The translations under genes were made by a program, and so were the position numbers. Below, in pieces: positions 1-12,202 of a DNA stretch of 64,000 nt; the stretch's first letter is position 1; the number at the start of each line of letters is the position of its first letter. Source of the DNA: Colletes latitarsis (Eukaryota > Arthropoda > Insecta > Hymenoptera > Colletidae); the NCBI RefSeq assembly GCF_051014445.1, contig NC_135134.1, positions 24,741,672-24,805,671 of the forward strand. The letters run 5' to 3'. Below the pieces are notes generated by a model. The model had not been told where the DNA came from. It did no database searches and saw only the letters and a program-made list of their open reading frames with translations.

Positions 1-1842
1 TGAGAAATATGCGAAAGTATGAGCCTGACGAGAGCAAATCCTAGACCTAACCCAGACCTAACATGCGTTGTCCTCTAAAATATTTATCAAGACCAGGTAT
101 AATCGACTGTTTCAGTGTGGTCCCACATTACTACGTGATCCAAACCAGAAAAAACCCAGGATCCGTTCAACAGGTATGTGAAGAATGCGAAAGAATGAGT
201 CTGATGAGTGAAAATCCCAGGCCTTACCTAGACCTAACATGCGTTATCCGCAAGAATATTGATCGAAACCTAGTTTAATCGACTGTTTCAGTGTGGTACC
301 ACATTACTATGTGATCCAAACCAGAAAATAGCCCAGGATCTATCCATGAAGTATAAGAAATATGCGAAAGTATGAGCCTGATGAGGGCAAATCCTAGACC
401 TAACCCAGAACTAACATGCGTTATCATCTAAAATATTTATCAAGACCTGGTGTATTTGAATGTTTCAGTGTGGTACCACATTACTACGTGATCCAAACCA
501 GCAAAAACCCAGGATCCGTTCAACAAGTATGTGAAAAACGCGAACGTATGAGTCTGATGAGGGCAAATCCCAGACCAATCCCAGACCTAACTTGCGTTGT
601 CCTCTAAGATATTGATGGAAACCAGGTTTAATTGACTGTTTCAGTGTTGTACTTCATTACTACGTGATGCAATCCAGAAAAAGCCCTGGATCAGTTCAAC
701 AAGTATGTGAAAAACGCGAAAGTATGAGCCTGATGAGGGCGAATCCCAGACCTATCCCAGACCTAACTTGCGTTATCCTCTAAAATATTGATCGAAACCA
801 GGTTTAATTGACTGTTTCAGCGTGGTACCACATTACTACGTGATACAATCCAGAAAAAGCCCAGGATCTAGCCATGAAGTATGAGAAATATGCGAAAGTA
901 TGAGCCTGATGAGGGCAAATCCTAGACCTAACCCAAACCTAACATGCGTTATCCTCTAAAATATTGATACAAACCGGGTTTAATGGACTGCTTCAGTGTG
1001 GTACCACTTTACTACGTGATCCAAAGAGGAAAAAACCCTCGATCAGGTCAACATGTATGTTAAAACTGCGAAAGTATGACCCTGATGAAGGCAAATCCCA
1101 GGCCTAACCTAGACCTAACATGCGTTGTCCTCTAAAATATTGATGGAAACCAGGTTTATTTGACTGTTTCAGTGTTGTACTTCATTACTACGTGATGCAA
1201 TCCAGAAAAAGCCCAGGATCTAGCCATGAAGTATGAGAAATATGCGAAAGTATGAGCCTGATGAGGGCAAATCCTAGACATAACCCAAACCTAACATGCG
1301 TTATCCTCTAAAATATTGATCCAAACCGGGTTTAATGGACTGCTTCAGTGTGGTACCACTTTACTACGTGATCCAAAGCGGAAAAAACCCTCGATCAGGC
1401 CAACATGTATGTTAAAACTGCGATAGTATGACCCTGATGAGGGCAAATCCCAGGCCTAACCTAGACCTAACATGCGGTGTCCTGTAAAATATTGATGGAA
1501 ACCAGGTTTAATTGACTGTCTCAGTGTTGTACTTCATTACTACGTGATGCAATCCAGAAGAAGCCCAGGATCTAGACATCAAGTATGAGAAATATGCGAA
1601 AGAATGTGCCTGATGAGAGCAAATCCCAGACCTTACCTAGACCTAACATGAATTATTCTCTAAAATATTGATCGAAACCAGGTTTAATTGACTGTTTCAG
1701 TGTGGTACCACATTACTACGTGATCCAAACCAGTAAAAACCCAGGATCCGTTCAACAAGTATGTGAAGAATGCGAAAGTATGAGTCTGATGAGTGAAAAT
1801 CCTCGGCCTAACCTAGACCTAACATGCGTTATCCTCAAAAAT

Positions 1843-3780
1843 ATTGATCGAAACAAGGTTTAATCGACTGTTTCAGTGTGGTACCACATTACTACGTGAT
1901 CCAAACCAGAAAAAAACCCAGGATCTGTTCAACAAGTATGTGAAATATGCGAAAGTATGAGTCTGATGAGGGCAAATCCCAGGCCTAACCTAGACCTAAC
2001 ATGCGTTATCCTCTAAAATATTAATCGAAACCAGGTTTAATTGACTGTTTCAGCGTGGTACCACATTACTACGTGATACAATCCAGAAAAAGCCCAGGAT
2101 CTAGCCATGAAGTATGAGAAATATGCGAAAGTATGACCCTGATGAGATCAAATCCCAGACCTAACCCAGACCTAACATGCGTTGTCCTCTAAAATATTTA
2201 TCATGACCAGGTTTAATCAACTGTTTCAGTGTGGTCCCACATTACTACGTGATCCAAACCAGAAAAAACCCAGGATCCGTTCAACAAGTATGTGAAGAAT
2301 GCGAAAGTATGAGTCTGATGCGTGAAAATCCCAGGCCTAACCTAGACCTAACATGCGTTATCCTCAAAAATATTGATCGAAACCTGGTTTAATCGACTGT
2401 TTGAGTGTGGTACCACATTACTACGTGACCCAAACCAGAAAAAACCCAGGATCTGTTCAACAAGTATGTGAAAAACGCGAAAGTATGAGCCTGATGAGGG
2501 CAAATCCCAGACCTATCCCAGACCAAACTTGCGTTATCCTCTAAAATATTGATCGAAACCAGGTTTAATCGACTGTTTCGGTGTGGTCCCACATTACTAC
2601 GTGATCCAATCCAGAAAAAACCCAGGATCCGTTCAACAAGTATGTGAAGAATGCGAAAGTATGAGGCTGATGCGTGAAAATCCCAGGCCTAACCTAGACC
2701 TGACATGCGTTATCCTCTAAAATATTGATCGAAACCAGGTTTAATTGACTGTTTCAGCTTGGTACCACATTACTACGTGATACAATCCAGAAAAAGCCCA
2801 GGATCTAGCCATGAAGTATGAGAAATATGCAAAAGTATGAGCCTGATGAGGGCAAATCCTAGACCTATCCCAGACCTAACATGCGTTGTCCTCTAAAATA
2901 TTTATCAAGACCATGTTTAATCGACTGTTTCAGTGCGGTCCCACATTACTACGTGATCCAAACCAGAAAAAACCCAGGATCCGTTCAACAAGTATGTGAA
3001 GAATGCGAAAGTATGAGTCTGATGCGTGAAAATCCCAGGCCTAACCTAGACCTAACATGCGTTATCCTCAAAAATATTGATCGAAACCTGGTTTAATCGA
3101 CTGTTTCAGTGTGGTACCACATTACTACGTGACCCAAACCAGAAAAAACCCAGGATCCGTTCAACAAGTATGTGAAAAACGCGAACGTATGTGTCTGATG
3201 AGGGCAAATCCCAGACCTATCCCAGACCTAACTTGCGTTGTCCTCTAAGATATTGATGGAAACCAGGTTTAATTGACTGTTTCAGTGTTGTACTTCATTA
3301 CTACGTGATGCAATCCAGAAAAAGCCCAGGATCTAGCCTTAAAGTATGAGAAATATGCGAAAGTATGAGCCTGACGAGAGCAAATCCTAGACATAACCCA
3401 GACCTAACATGCGTTATCCTCTAAAATATTTATCAAGACCAGGTTTAATTGATTGTTTCAGTGTGGTCCCACATTACTACGTGATCCAAACCAGAAAAAA
3501 CCCAGGATCCGTTCAACAGGTATGTGAAGAATGCGAAAGAATGAGTCTGATGAGTGAAAATCCCAGGCCTTACCTAGACCTAACATGCGTTATCCGCAAG
3601 AATATTGATCGAAACCTGGTTTAATCGACTGTTTCAGTGTGGTACCACATTACTATGTGATCCAAACCAGAAAATAGCCCAGGATCTATCCATGAAGTAT
3701 AAGAAATATGCGAAAGTATGAGCCTGGTGAGGGCAAATCCTAGACCTAACCCAGACCTAACATGCGTTATCCTCAAAAAT
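1843..3780 (+). repeat. 11-monomer higher-order repeat, copy 1
   Basis: A 1938 bp block (11 monomers) that is followed directly by a nearly identical copy. Diagnostic variants such as GAAACAAGG, the GTTTGAGTGTGG monomer and the CAGCTTGG monomer recur exactly 1938 bp later. Boundaries are approximate to within a monomer. Confidence 0.85.
3406..3581 (+). repeat. Representative satellite monomer (176 bp)
   Basis: One complete monomer measured from AACATGCGTT to the next AACATGCGTT, exactly 176 bp. Within it, in order, are an AT-rich AAAATATT box, CCAGGTTTAAT, the dyad region TGTGGTCCCACA (here the TC-centred variant of the palindrome), TACGTGATCC, GGATCC, GCGAAAG, and a closing 11-12 bp direct repeat of the CCTAGACCTAAC type. 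The length is not a multiple of three, so no reading frame can run from monomer to monomer. Confidence 0.9.
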
Positions 3781-5715
3781 ATTGATCGAAACAAGGTTTA
3801 ATCGACTGTTTCAGTGTGGTACCACATTACTACGTGATCCAAACCAGAAAAAAACCCAGGATCTGTTCAACAAGTATGTGAAATATGCGAAAGTATGAGT
3901 CTGATGAGGGCAAATCCCAGGCCTAACCTAGACCTAACATGCGTTATCCTCTAAAATATTAATCGAAACCAGGTTTAATTGACTGTTTCAGCGTGGTACC
4001 ACATTACTACGTGATACAATCCAGAAAAAGCCCAGGATCTAGCCATGAAGTATGAGAAATATGCGAAAGTATGACCCTGATGAGATCAAATCCCAGACCT
4101 AACCCAGACCTAACATGCGTTGTCCTCTAAAATATTTATCATGACCAGGTTTAATCAACTGTTTCAGTGTGGTCCCACATTACTACGTGATCCAAACCAG
4201 AAAAAACCCAGGATCCGTTCAACAAGTATGTGAAGAATGCGAAAGTATGAGTCTGATGCGTGAAAATCCCAGGCCTAACCTAGACCTAACATGCGTTATC
4301 CTCAAAAATATTGATCGAAACCTGGTTTAATCGACTGTTTGAGTGTGGTACCACATTACTACGTGACCCAAACCAGAAAAAACCCAGGATCTGTTCAACA
4401 AGTATGTGAAAAACGCGAAAGTATGAGCCTGATGAGGGCAAATCCCAGACCTATCCCAGACCAAACTTGCGTTATCCTCTAAAATATTGATCGAAACCAG
4501 GTTTAATCGACTGTTTCGGTGTGGTCCCACATTACTACGTGATCCAATCCAGAAAAAACCCAGGATCCGTTCAACAAGTATGTGAAGAATGCGAAAGTAT
4601 GAGGCTGATGCGTGAAAATCCCAGGCCTAACCTAGACCTGACATGCGTTATCCTCTAAAATATTGATCGAAACCAGGTTTAATTGACTGTTTCAGCTTGG
4701 TACCACATTACTACGTGATACAATCCAGAAAAAGCCCAGGATCTAGCCATGAAGTATGAGAAATATGCAAAAGTATGAGCCTGATGAGGGCAAATCCTAG
4801 ACCTATCCCAGACCTAACATGCGTTGTCCTCTAAAATATTTATCAAGACCATGTTTAATCGACTGTTTCAGTGCGGTCCCACATTACTACGTGATCCAAA
4901 CCAGAAAAAACCCAGGATCCGTTCAACAAGTATGTGAAGAATGCGAAAGTATGAGTCTGATGCGTGAAAATCCCAGGCCTAACCTAGACCTAACATGCGT
5001 TATCCTCAAAAATATTGATCGAAACCTGGTTTAATCGACTGTTTCAGTGTGGTACCACATTACTACGTGACCCAAACCAGAAAAAACCCAGGATCCGTTC
5101 AACAAGTATGTGAAAAACGCGAACGTATGTGTCTGATGAGGGCAAATCCCAGACCTATCCCAGACCTAACTTGCGTTGTCCTCTAAGATATTGATGGAAA
5201 CCAGGTTTAATTGACTGTTTCAGTGTTGTACTTCATTACTACGTGATGCAATCCAGAAAAAGCCCAGGATCTAGCCTTAAAGTATGAGAAATATGCGAAA
5301 GTATGAGCCTGACGAGAGCAAATCCTAGACATAACCCAGACCTAACATGCGTTATCCTCTAAAATATTTATCAAGACCAGGTTTAATTGATTGTTTCAGT
5401 GTGGTCCCACATTACTACGTGATCCAAACCAGAAAAAACCCAGGATCCGTTCAACAGGTGTGTGAAGAATGCGAAAGAATGAGTCTGATGAGTGAAAATC
5501 CCAGGCCTTACCTAGACCTAACATCCGTTATCCGCAAGAATATTGATCGAAACCTGGTTTAATCGACTGTTTCAGTGTGGTACCACATTACTATGTGATC
5601 CAAACCAGAAAATAGCCCAGGATCTATCCATGAAGTATAAGAAATATGCGAAAGTATGAGCCTGGTGAGGGCAAATCCTAGACCTAACCCAGACCTAACA
5701 TGCGTTATCCTCAAA
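3781..5715 (+). repeat. 11-monomer higher-order repeat, copy 2
   Basis: The tandem second copy of the 1938 bp block. Only a few point differences from copy 1 were noticed, for example ACAGGTGTGTG against ACAGGTATGTG and ACATCCGTT against ACATGCGTT. At about 5710 it switches to a different monomer (TATTTATCAAGACC), which marks the end of the unit. Confidence 0.85.
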
Positions 5716-6329
5716 AATATTTATCAAGACCAGGTTTAACTGAATGTTTCAGTGTGGTACCACATTACTGCGTGATCCATACCAGAAAAAACCCAGGATC
5801 TGTTCAACAAGTATGTGAAAAATGCGAAAGCATGAGTCTGATGAGAGCAAATCCCAGCCCTAACCTAGACATAACTTTCGTTATCCTCTAAAATATTGAT
5901 CGAAGCCAGGTTTAGTGGGCTGTTTCAGTGTGGTACCACAATACTGCGCGATGCAAACCAGAAAAAACCCAGGATCTGTTCAACAAGTATGTGAAAAATG
6001 CGAAAGTATGACCCTGATGTGGGCAAATCCCAGACCTATCCCAGACCTAACTTGCGTTGTCCTCTAAGATATTGATGGAAACCAGGTTTAATTGACTGTT
6101 TCAGTGTTGTACTTCATTACTGCGTGATGCAATCCAGAAAAAGCCCAGGATCAGTTCAACAAGTATGTGAAAAACGCGAAAGTGTGAGCCTGATGAGGGC
6201 GTATCCCAGACCTATCCCAGACCTAACTTGCGTTATCCTCTAAAATATTGATCGAAACAAGGTTTAATTGACTGTTTCAGCGTGGTACCACATTACTACG
6301 TGATACAATCCAGAAACAGCCCAGGATCT

Positions 6330-7975
6330 AGCCATCAAGTATGAGAAATATGCGAAAGTATCAGCCTGACGAGAGCAAATTCTAGACCTAACCCAGACCT
6401 AACATGCGTTATCCTCTAAAATATTTATCAAGGCCAGGTTTAATTGATTGCTTCAGTGTGGTCCCACATTACTACGTGATCCAAACCAGAAAAAACCCAG
6501 GATCCGTTCAACAGGTATGTGAAGAATGCGAAAGAATGAGTCTGATGAGTGAAAATCCCAGGACTTACCTAGACCTAACATGCGTTATCCTCAAGAATGT
6601 TGATCGAAACCTGGTTTAATCGACTGTTTCAGTGTGGTACCACATTACTATGTGGTCCAAACCAGAAAATCGCACCGGATCTATCCATGAAGTATAAGAA
6701 ATGTGCGAAGGTATGAGCCTGATGAGGGCAAATCCTAGACCTAACCCAGACGTAACATGCGTTATCATCTAAAATATTTATCAAGACCTGGTTTAATTGA
6801 TTGTTTCAGTGTGGTACCACATTACTACGTGAACCATATCAGCAAAAACCGAGGATCCGTTCAACAAGTATCTGAAGAATGCGAAAGCATGAGTTTGATG
6901 AGGGCAAATCCCAGACCTATCCCAGACCAAACTTGCGTTATCCTCTAAAATATTGATCCAAACCAGGTTTAGTGGACTGTTTCAGTGTGGTACCACTTTA
7001 CTACGTGATCCAAAGCAGAAAAAACCCTCGATCATGTCAACATGTATGTTAGAACTGCGAAAGTATGACCCTGATGAGGGCAAATCCCAGGCCTAACCTA
7101 GACCTAGCATGAATTATTCTCTAAAATATTTATCGAAACCAGGTTTAATTGACTGTTTCAGTGTTGTACTTCATTACTACGTGATGCAATCCAGAAAAAG
7201 CCCAGGATCTAGCCATGAAGTATGAGAAATATGCGAAAGTATGAGCCTGATGAGGGCAAATCCTAGACATAACCCAAACCTAACATGCGTTATCCTCTAA
7301 GATATTGATCCAAACCGGGTTTAATGGACTGCTTCAGTGTGGTACCACTTTACTACGTGACCCAAAGCGGAAAAAACCCTCGATCAGGTCAACATGTATG
7401 TTAAAACTGCGAAAGTATGACCCTGATGAGGGCAAATCCCAGGCCTAACCTAGACCTAGCATGCGGTGTCCTGTAAAATATTGATGGAAACCAGGTTTAA
7501 TTGACTGTCTCAGTGTTGTACTTCATTACTACGTGATGCAATCCAGAAAAAGCCCAGGATCTAGACATCAAGTATGAGAAATATGCGAAAGAATGAGCCT
7601 GATGAGAGCAAATCCCAGACCTTACCTAGACCTAACATGAATTATTCTCTAAAATATTGATCGAAACCAGGTTTAATTGACTGTTTCAGTGTGGTACCAC
7701 ATTACTACGTGATCCAAACCAGTAAAAACCCAGGATCCGTTCAACAAGTATGTGAAGAATGCGAAAGTATGAGTCTGATGAGTGAAAATCCTCGGCCTAA
7801 CCTAGACCTAACATGCGTTATCCTCAAAAATATTGATCGAAACAAGGTTTAATCGACTGTTTCAGTGTGGTACCACATTACTACGTGATCCAAACCAGAA
7901 AAAAACCCAGGATCTGTTCAACAAGTATGTGAAATATGCGAAAGTATGAGTCTGATGAGGGCAAATCCCAGGCCT
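6330..7975 (+). repeat. Satellite block duplicated at 10.56-12.20 kb, copy 1
   Basis: About 1.65 kb that recurs 4227 bp (24 monomers) downstream with few differences. Shared rare variants include AATGTTGATCG, the TATGTGGTCC monomer and CTCGATCATGTC. The 5' boundary lies between the monomer ending near 6330 and the next, and the 3' boundary is near 7975. Confidence 0.75.
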
Positions 7976-9705
7976 AACCTAGACCTAACATGCGTTATCC
8001 TCTAAAATATTAATCGAAACCAGGTTTAATTGACTGTTTCAGCGTGGTACCACATTACTACGTGATACAATCCAGAAAAAGCCCAGGATCTAGCCATGAA
8101 GTATGAGAAATATGCGAAAGTATGACCCTGATGAGATCAAATCCCAGACCTAACCCAGACCTAACATGCGTTGTCCTCTAAAATATTTATCATGACCAGG
8201 TTTAATCAACTGTTTCAGTGTGGTCCCACATTACTACGTGATCCAAACCAGAAAAAACCCAGGATCCGTTCAACAAGTATGTGAAGAATGCGAAAGTATG
8301 AGTCTGATGCGTGAAAATCCCAGGCCTAACCTAGACCTAACATGCGTTATCCTCAAAAATATTGATCGAAACCTGGTTTAATCGACTGTTTGAGTGTGGT
8401 ACCACATTACTATGTGACCCAAACCAGAAAAAACCCAGGATCTGTTCAACAAGTATGTGAAAAACGCGAAAGTATGAGCCTGATGAGGGCAAATCCCAGA
8501 CCTATCCCAGACCAAACTTGCGTTATCCTCTAAAATATTGATCGAAACCAGGTTTAATCGACTGTTTCAGTGTGGTCCCACATTACTACGTGATCCAATC
8601 CAGAAAAAACCCAGGATCCGTTCAACAAGTATGTGAAGAATGCGAAAGTATGAGGCTGATGCGTGAAAATCCCAGGCCTAACCTAGACCTGACATGCGTT
8701 ATCCTCTAAAATATTGATCGAAACCAGGTTTAATTGACTGTTTCAGCTTGGTACCACATTACTACGTGATACAATCCAGAAAAAGCCCAGGATCTAGCCA
8801 TGAAGTATGAGAAATATGCGAAAGTATGAGCCTGATGAGGGCAAATCCTAGACCTATCGCAGACCTAACATGCGTTGTCCTCTAAAATATTTATCAAGAC
8901 CATGTTTAATCGACTGTTTCAGTGCGGTCCCACATTACTACGTGATCCAAACCAGAAAAAACCCAGGATCCGTTCAACAAGTATGTGAAGAATGCGAAAG
9001 TATGAGTCTGATGCGTGAAAATCCCAGGCCTAACCTAGACCTAACATGCGTTATCCTCAAAAATATTGATCGAAACCTGGTTTAATCGACTGTTTCAGTG
9101 TGGTACCACATTACTACGTGACCCAAACCAGAAAAAACCCAGGATCCGTTCAACAAGTATGTGAAAAACGCGAACGTATGTGTCTGATGAGGGCAAATCC
9201 CAGACCTATCCCAGACCTAACTTGCGTTGTCCTCTAAGATATTGATGGAAACCAGGTTTAATTGACTGTTTCAGTGTTCTACTTCATTACTACGTGATGC
9301 AATCCAGAAAAAGCCCAGGATCTAGCCTTAAAGTATGAGAAATATGCGAAAGTATGAGCCTGACGAGAGCAAATCCTAGACATAACCCAGACCTAACATG
9401 CGTTATCCTCTAAAATATTTATCAAGACCAGGTTTAATTGATTGTTTCAGTGTGGTCCCACATTACTACGTGATCCAAACCAGAAAAAACCCAGGATCCG
9501 TTCAACAGGTATGTGAAGAATGCGAAAGAATGAGTCTGATGAGTGAAAATCCCAGGCCTTACCTAGACCTAACATCCGTTATCCGCAAGAATATTGATCG
9601 AAACCTGGTTTAATCGACTGTTTCAGTGTGGTACCACATTACTATGTGATGCAAACCAGAAAATAGCCCAGGATCTATCCATGAAGTATAAGAAATATGC
9701 GAAAG
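7832..9705 (+). repeat. 11-monomer higher-order repeat, copy 3 (displaced)
   Basis: A third copy of the same block, 4051 bp (23 monomers) downstream of copy 2 and separated from it by monomers of other types. It shares ACATCCGTTATCCGC with copy 2 but not with copy 1, so it is closer to copy 2. It diverges at about 9705. Sequence upstream of it (from about 7030) also matches the region upstream of copy 1 at offset 5989 bp. Confidence 0.8.
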
Positions 9706-10556
9706 TGTGAGCCTGATGAGGGCGTATCCCAGACCTATCCCAGACCTAACTTGCGTTATCCTCTAAAATATTGATCGAAACAAGGTTTAATTGACTGTTT
9801 CAGCGTGGTACCACATTACTACGTGATACAATCCAGAAACAGCCCAGGATCTAGCCATGAAGTATGAGAAGTATGCGAAAGTATGAGCCTGATGTGGGCA
9901 AATCCCAGGCCTAACCTAGACATAACTTTCGTTATCCTCTAAAATATTGATCAAGACCAGGTTTAACTGAATGTTTCAGTGTGGTACCACATTACTATGT
10001 GATCAAAACCAGAAAAAACCCAGGATCTGTTAAACGATTCTGTGAGGTGTGCGAAAGTATGAGCCTGATGAGGGCGAATCCCAGACCTATCCCAGACCTA
10101 ACTTGCGTTATCCTCTAAAATATTGATCGAAACAAGGTTTAATTGACTGTTTCAGCGTGGTACCACATTACTACGTGATACAATCCGGAAACAGCCCAGG
10201 GTCTAGCCATGAAGTATGAGAAATATGCGAAAGTATGAGCCTGATGTGGGCAAATCCTAGACCTAACCCAAACCTAACATGCGTTATCCTCTAAAATATT
10301 TATCAAGACCTGGTTTGTTTGAATGTTTCAGTGTGGTACCACATTACTACGTGATCCATACCAGAAAAAACCCAGGATCCGTTCAACAAGTATGTGAAAA
10401 ACGCGAACGTATGAGTCTGATGAGGGCAAATCCCAGACCTATCGCAGACCTAACTTGCGTTGTCCTCTAAGATATTGATGGAAACCAGGTTTAATTGACT
10501 GTTTCAGTGTTGTACTTCATTACTACGTGATGCAATCCAGAAAAAGCCCAGGATCT

Positions 10557-12202
10557 AGCCATCAAGTATGAGAAATATGCGAAAGTATGAGCCTGACGAG
10601 AGCAAATTCTAGACCTAACCCAGACCTAACATGAGTTATCCTCGAAAATATTTATCAAGGCCAGGTTTAATTGATTGCTTCAGTGTGGTCCCACATTACT
10701 ACGTGATCCAAACCAGAAAAAACCCAGGATCCGTTCAACAGGTATGTGAAGAATGCGAAAGAATGAGTCTGATGAGTGAAAATCCCAGGACTTACCTAGA
10801 CCTAACATGCGTTATCCTCAAGAATGTTGATCGAAACCTGGTTTAATCGACTGTTTCAGTGTGGTACCACATTACTATGTGGTCCAAACCAGAAAATCGC
10901 CCCGGATCTATCCATGAAGTATAAGAAATGTGCGAAGGTATGAGCCTGATGAGGGCAAATCCTAGACCTAACCCAGACGTAACATGCGTTATCATCTAAA
11001 ATATTTATCAAGACCTGGTTTAATTGATTGTTTCAGTGTGGTACCACATTACTACGTGAACCATATCAGCAAAAACCGAGGATCCGTTCAACAAGTATCT
11101 GAAGAATGCGAAAGCATGAGTTTGATGAGGGCAAATCCCAGACCTATCCCAGACCAAACTTGCGTTATCCTCTAAAATATTGATCCAAACCAGGTTTAGT
11201 GGACTGTTTCAGTGTGGTACCACTTTACTACGTGATCCAAAGCAGAAAAAACCCTCGATCATGTCAACATGTATGTTAGAACTGCGAAAGTATGACCCTG
11301 ATGAGGGCAAATCCCAGGCCTAACCTAGACCTAGCATGAATTATTCTCTAAAATATTTATCGAAACCAGGTTTAATTGACTGTTTCAGTGTTGTACTTCA
11401 TTACTACGTGATGCAATCCAGAAAAAGCCCAGGATCTAGCCATGAAGTATGAGAAATATGCGAAAGTATGAGCCTGATGAGGGCAAATCCTAGACATAAC
11501 CCAAACCTAACATGCGTTATCCTCTAAGATATTGATCCAAACCGGGTTTAATGGACTGCTTCAGTGTGGTACCACTTTACTACGTGACCCAAAGCGGAAA
11601 AAACCCTCGATCAGGTCAACATGTATGTTAAAACTGCGAAAGTATGACCCTGATGAGGGCAAATCCCAGGCCTAACCTAGACCTAGCATGCGGTGTCCTG
11701 TAAAATATTGATGGAAACCAGGTTTAATTGACTGTCTCAGTGTTGTACTTCATTACTACGTGATGCAATCCAGAAAAAGCCCAGGATCTAGACATCAAGT
11801 ATGAGAAATATGCGAAAGAATGAGCCTGATGAGAGCAAATCCCAGACCTTACCTAGACCTAACATGAATTATTCTCTAAAATATTGATCGAAACCAGGTT
11901 TAATTGGCTGTTTCAGTGTGGTACCACATTACTACGTGATCCAAACCAGTAAAAACCCAGGATCCGTTCAACAAGTATGTGAAGAATGCGAAAGTATGAG
12001 TCTGATGAGTGAAAATCCTCGGCCTAACCTAGACCTAACATGCGTTATCCTCAAAAATATTCATCGAAACCAGGTTTAATCGACTGTTTCAGTGTGGTAC
12101 CACATTACTACGTGATCCAAACCAGAAAAAAACCCAGGATCTGTTCAACAAGTGTGTGAAATATGCGAAAGTATGAGTCTGATGAGGGCAAATCCCAGGC
12201 CT
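10557..12202 (+). repeat. Satellite block duplicated from 6.33-7.98 kb, copy 2
   Basis: The second copy of the 24-monomer-offset duplication. It carries the same rare monomer variants in the same order, with small differences such as ATGAGTTATCCTCG near 10631 and ATTCATCGAAACC near 12060. Confidence 0.75.

Noticed and set aside
63..278. Recurrent 63-, 71- and 81-codon open frames across both satellite arrays, starting MRYPLKYLSRPG or similar
   Set aside because: They repeat with the monomer period. The frame is open only in monomers reading TATTTATCAAG, because the common TATTGATCG variant puts a TGA in frame. The 176 bp period is not a multiple of three. Nothing suggests translation.
2389..2592. 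Minus-strand frames of 60-67 codons in the satellite (also near 4327, 44962, 52069 and 58760)
   Set aside because: They are the reverse reading of ordinary monomers and appear only where variants remove a stop. They do not indicate inverted monomers.
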